NCBI GenBank assembly: GCA_027064745.1
Contig: JAMOPD010000420.1
Span: 1 to 5,103, forward strand
Length of the DNA stretch: 5,103 bases
Direction of reading: 5' to 3'
Source: Thermococcaceae archaeon
Lineage (GTDB): Archaea > Methanobacteriota_B > Thermococci > Thermococcales > Thermococcaceae
Every line of letters starts with the position of its first letter. The first letter of the stretch is position 1. Of this stretch, positions 4,881-5,103 are shown one piece after another. Made by a program: the position numbers and the translations under genes. Below the pieces are notes generated by a model that was not told the DNA's origin, did no database searches, and saw only the letters and a list, made by a program, of their open reading frames with translations.

Positions 4881-5103
4881 TTAAACTTCGGCATCAAAAG
4901 AGATAAGCCTTTCTAACTCCTCCAAATCCCAAACTAAAAAGCCCTCTTCCCTCAGTTCCTCTTTTCCTTCAACGCTCTTAGCCACCACCCCGTAGCCCTT
5001 CTCCCAGCCTTCAAGTCCCACCAGCTCTGATTTCCGCTCCAAATCCCTCAAAATTCCCCGCGCCACCCTCTCGCTCAGACTTTTCCACTTGACCTCAATG
5101 AAC
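4881..5103 (-). CDS. C-terminus of a DUF234-type archaeal AAA ATPase, runs off the right edge
   Basis: The minus-strand frame is open from the window edge to the TAA at 4883-4881 and gives 73 residues. They begin FIEVKWKSLSERVARGIL and continue with GYGVVAKSVEGKEEL and GFLVWDLEELERLI. The E-V-K strand followed by a helix, the VVAK strand and a final FLVWDLEEL fit the DUF234 C-terminal domain. In archaeal ATPases of the MJ/PH/SSO expansion this domain has a PD-(D/E)xK nuclease-like fold; the E-x-K at residues 3-5 would be part of that core. The ATPase domain (Walker A/B) would lie outside the window. The biological role of these expanded archaeal ATPases is not established. A GTG at 5066 could be mistaken for a start, but the family match continues upstream of it, so the gene is a fragment here. 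Confidence 0.8.
   Translation of the reverse strand, partial: FIEVKWKSLSERVARGILRDLERKSELVGLEGWEKGYGVVAKSVEGKEELREEGFLVWDLEELERLISFDAEV

Overview
The window is archaeal and almost certainly from the order Thermococcales (Thermococcus, Pyrococcus or a close relative). The translated ribosomal proteins are of archaeal type and resemble Pyrococcus/Thermococcus sequences as I remember them. The gene order SPOUT methylase - uL3 - uL4 - uL23 - uL2 is the archaeal version of the S10 ribosomal operon head. Most genes are preceded by GAGGTGA/GGAGGG-type Shine-Dalgarno sites. Every gene I can support is on the minus strand, so transcription runs from position 5103 towards position 1.

Region 1 (about 1-3300) is the start of a large ribosomal-protein operon. 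A TATA/BRE-like promoter near 3288-3304 precedes a predicted SPOUT RNA methyltransferase (2465-3241). Then come rpl3 (1420-2463), rpl4 (642-1409), rpl23 (375-635) and the first 121 codons of rpl2, which runs off the left edge. Spacing is 1 to 11 bases, and the stop codon of one gene lies next to or inside the Shine-Dalgarno site of the next, so translation is probably coupled. All four ribosomal proteins belong to the 50S subunit.

Region 2 (about 3300-3843) has no credible gene and is the most unusual part. In about 520 bases it holds at least seven perfect short hairpins. Two of them sit in 41-base copies of the same sequence in opposite orientation, at 3355-3395 and 3621-3661. The copies match at 31 of 41 positions. 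Every stem difference between them is a compensated pair change, so the hairpin shape is kept while the sequence drifts. This looks like a small palindromic intergenic element (MITE- or REP-like) or a structured RNA.

Region 3 (3843-5103) looks like the tail of another minus-strand operon. It has the C-terminus of a DUF234-type archaeal AAA ATPase (4881 to beyond the right edge), a small protein with a hydrophobic N-terminus and a lysine-rich linker (about 4635-4868), and a helical 261-residue protein (3843-4628). I do not recognise the last two. Their tight spacing suggests co-expression with the ATPase, but the sequence alone gives no function. A hairpin lies on the stop codon of the last gene and may help end transcription before the ribosomal operon promoter.
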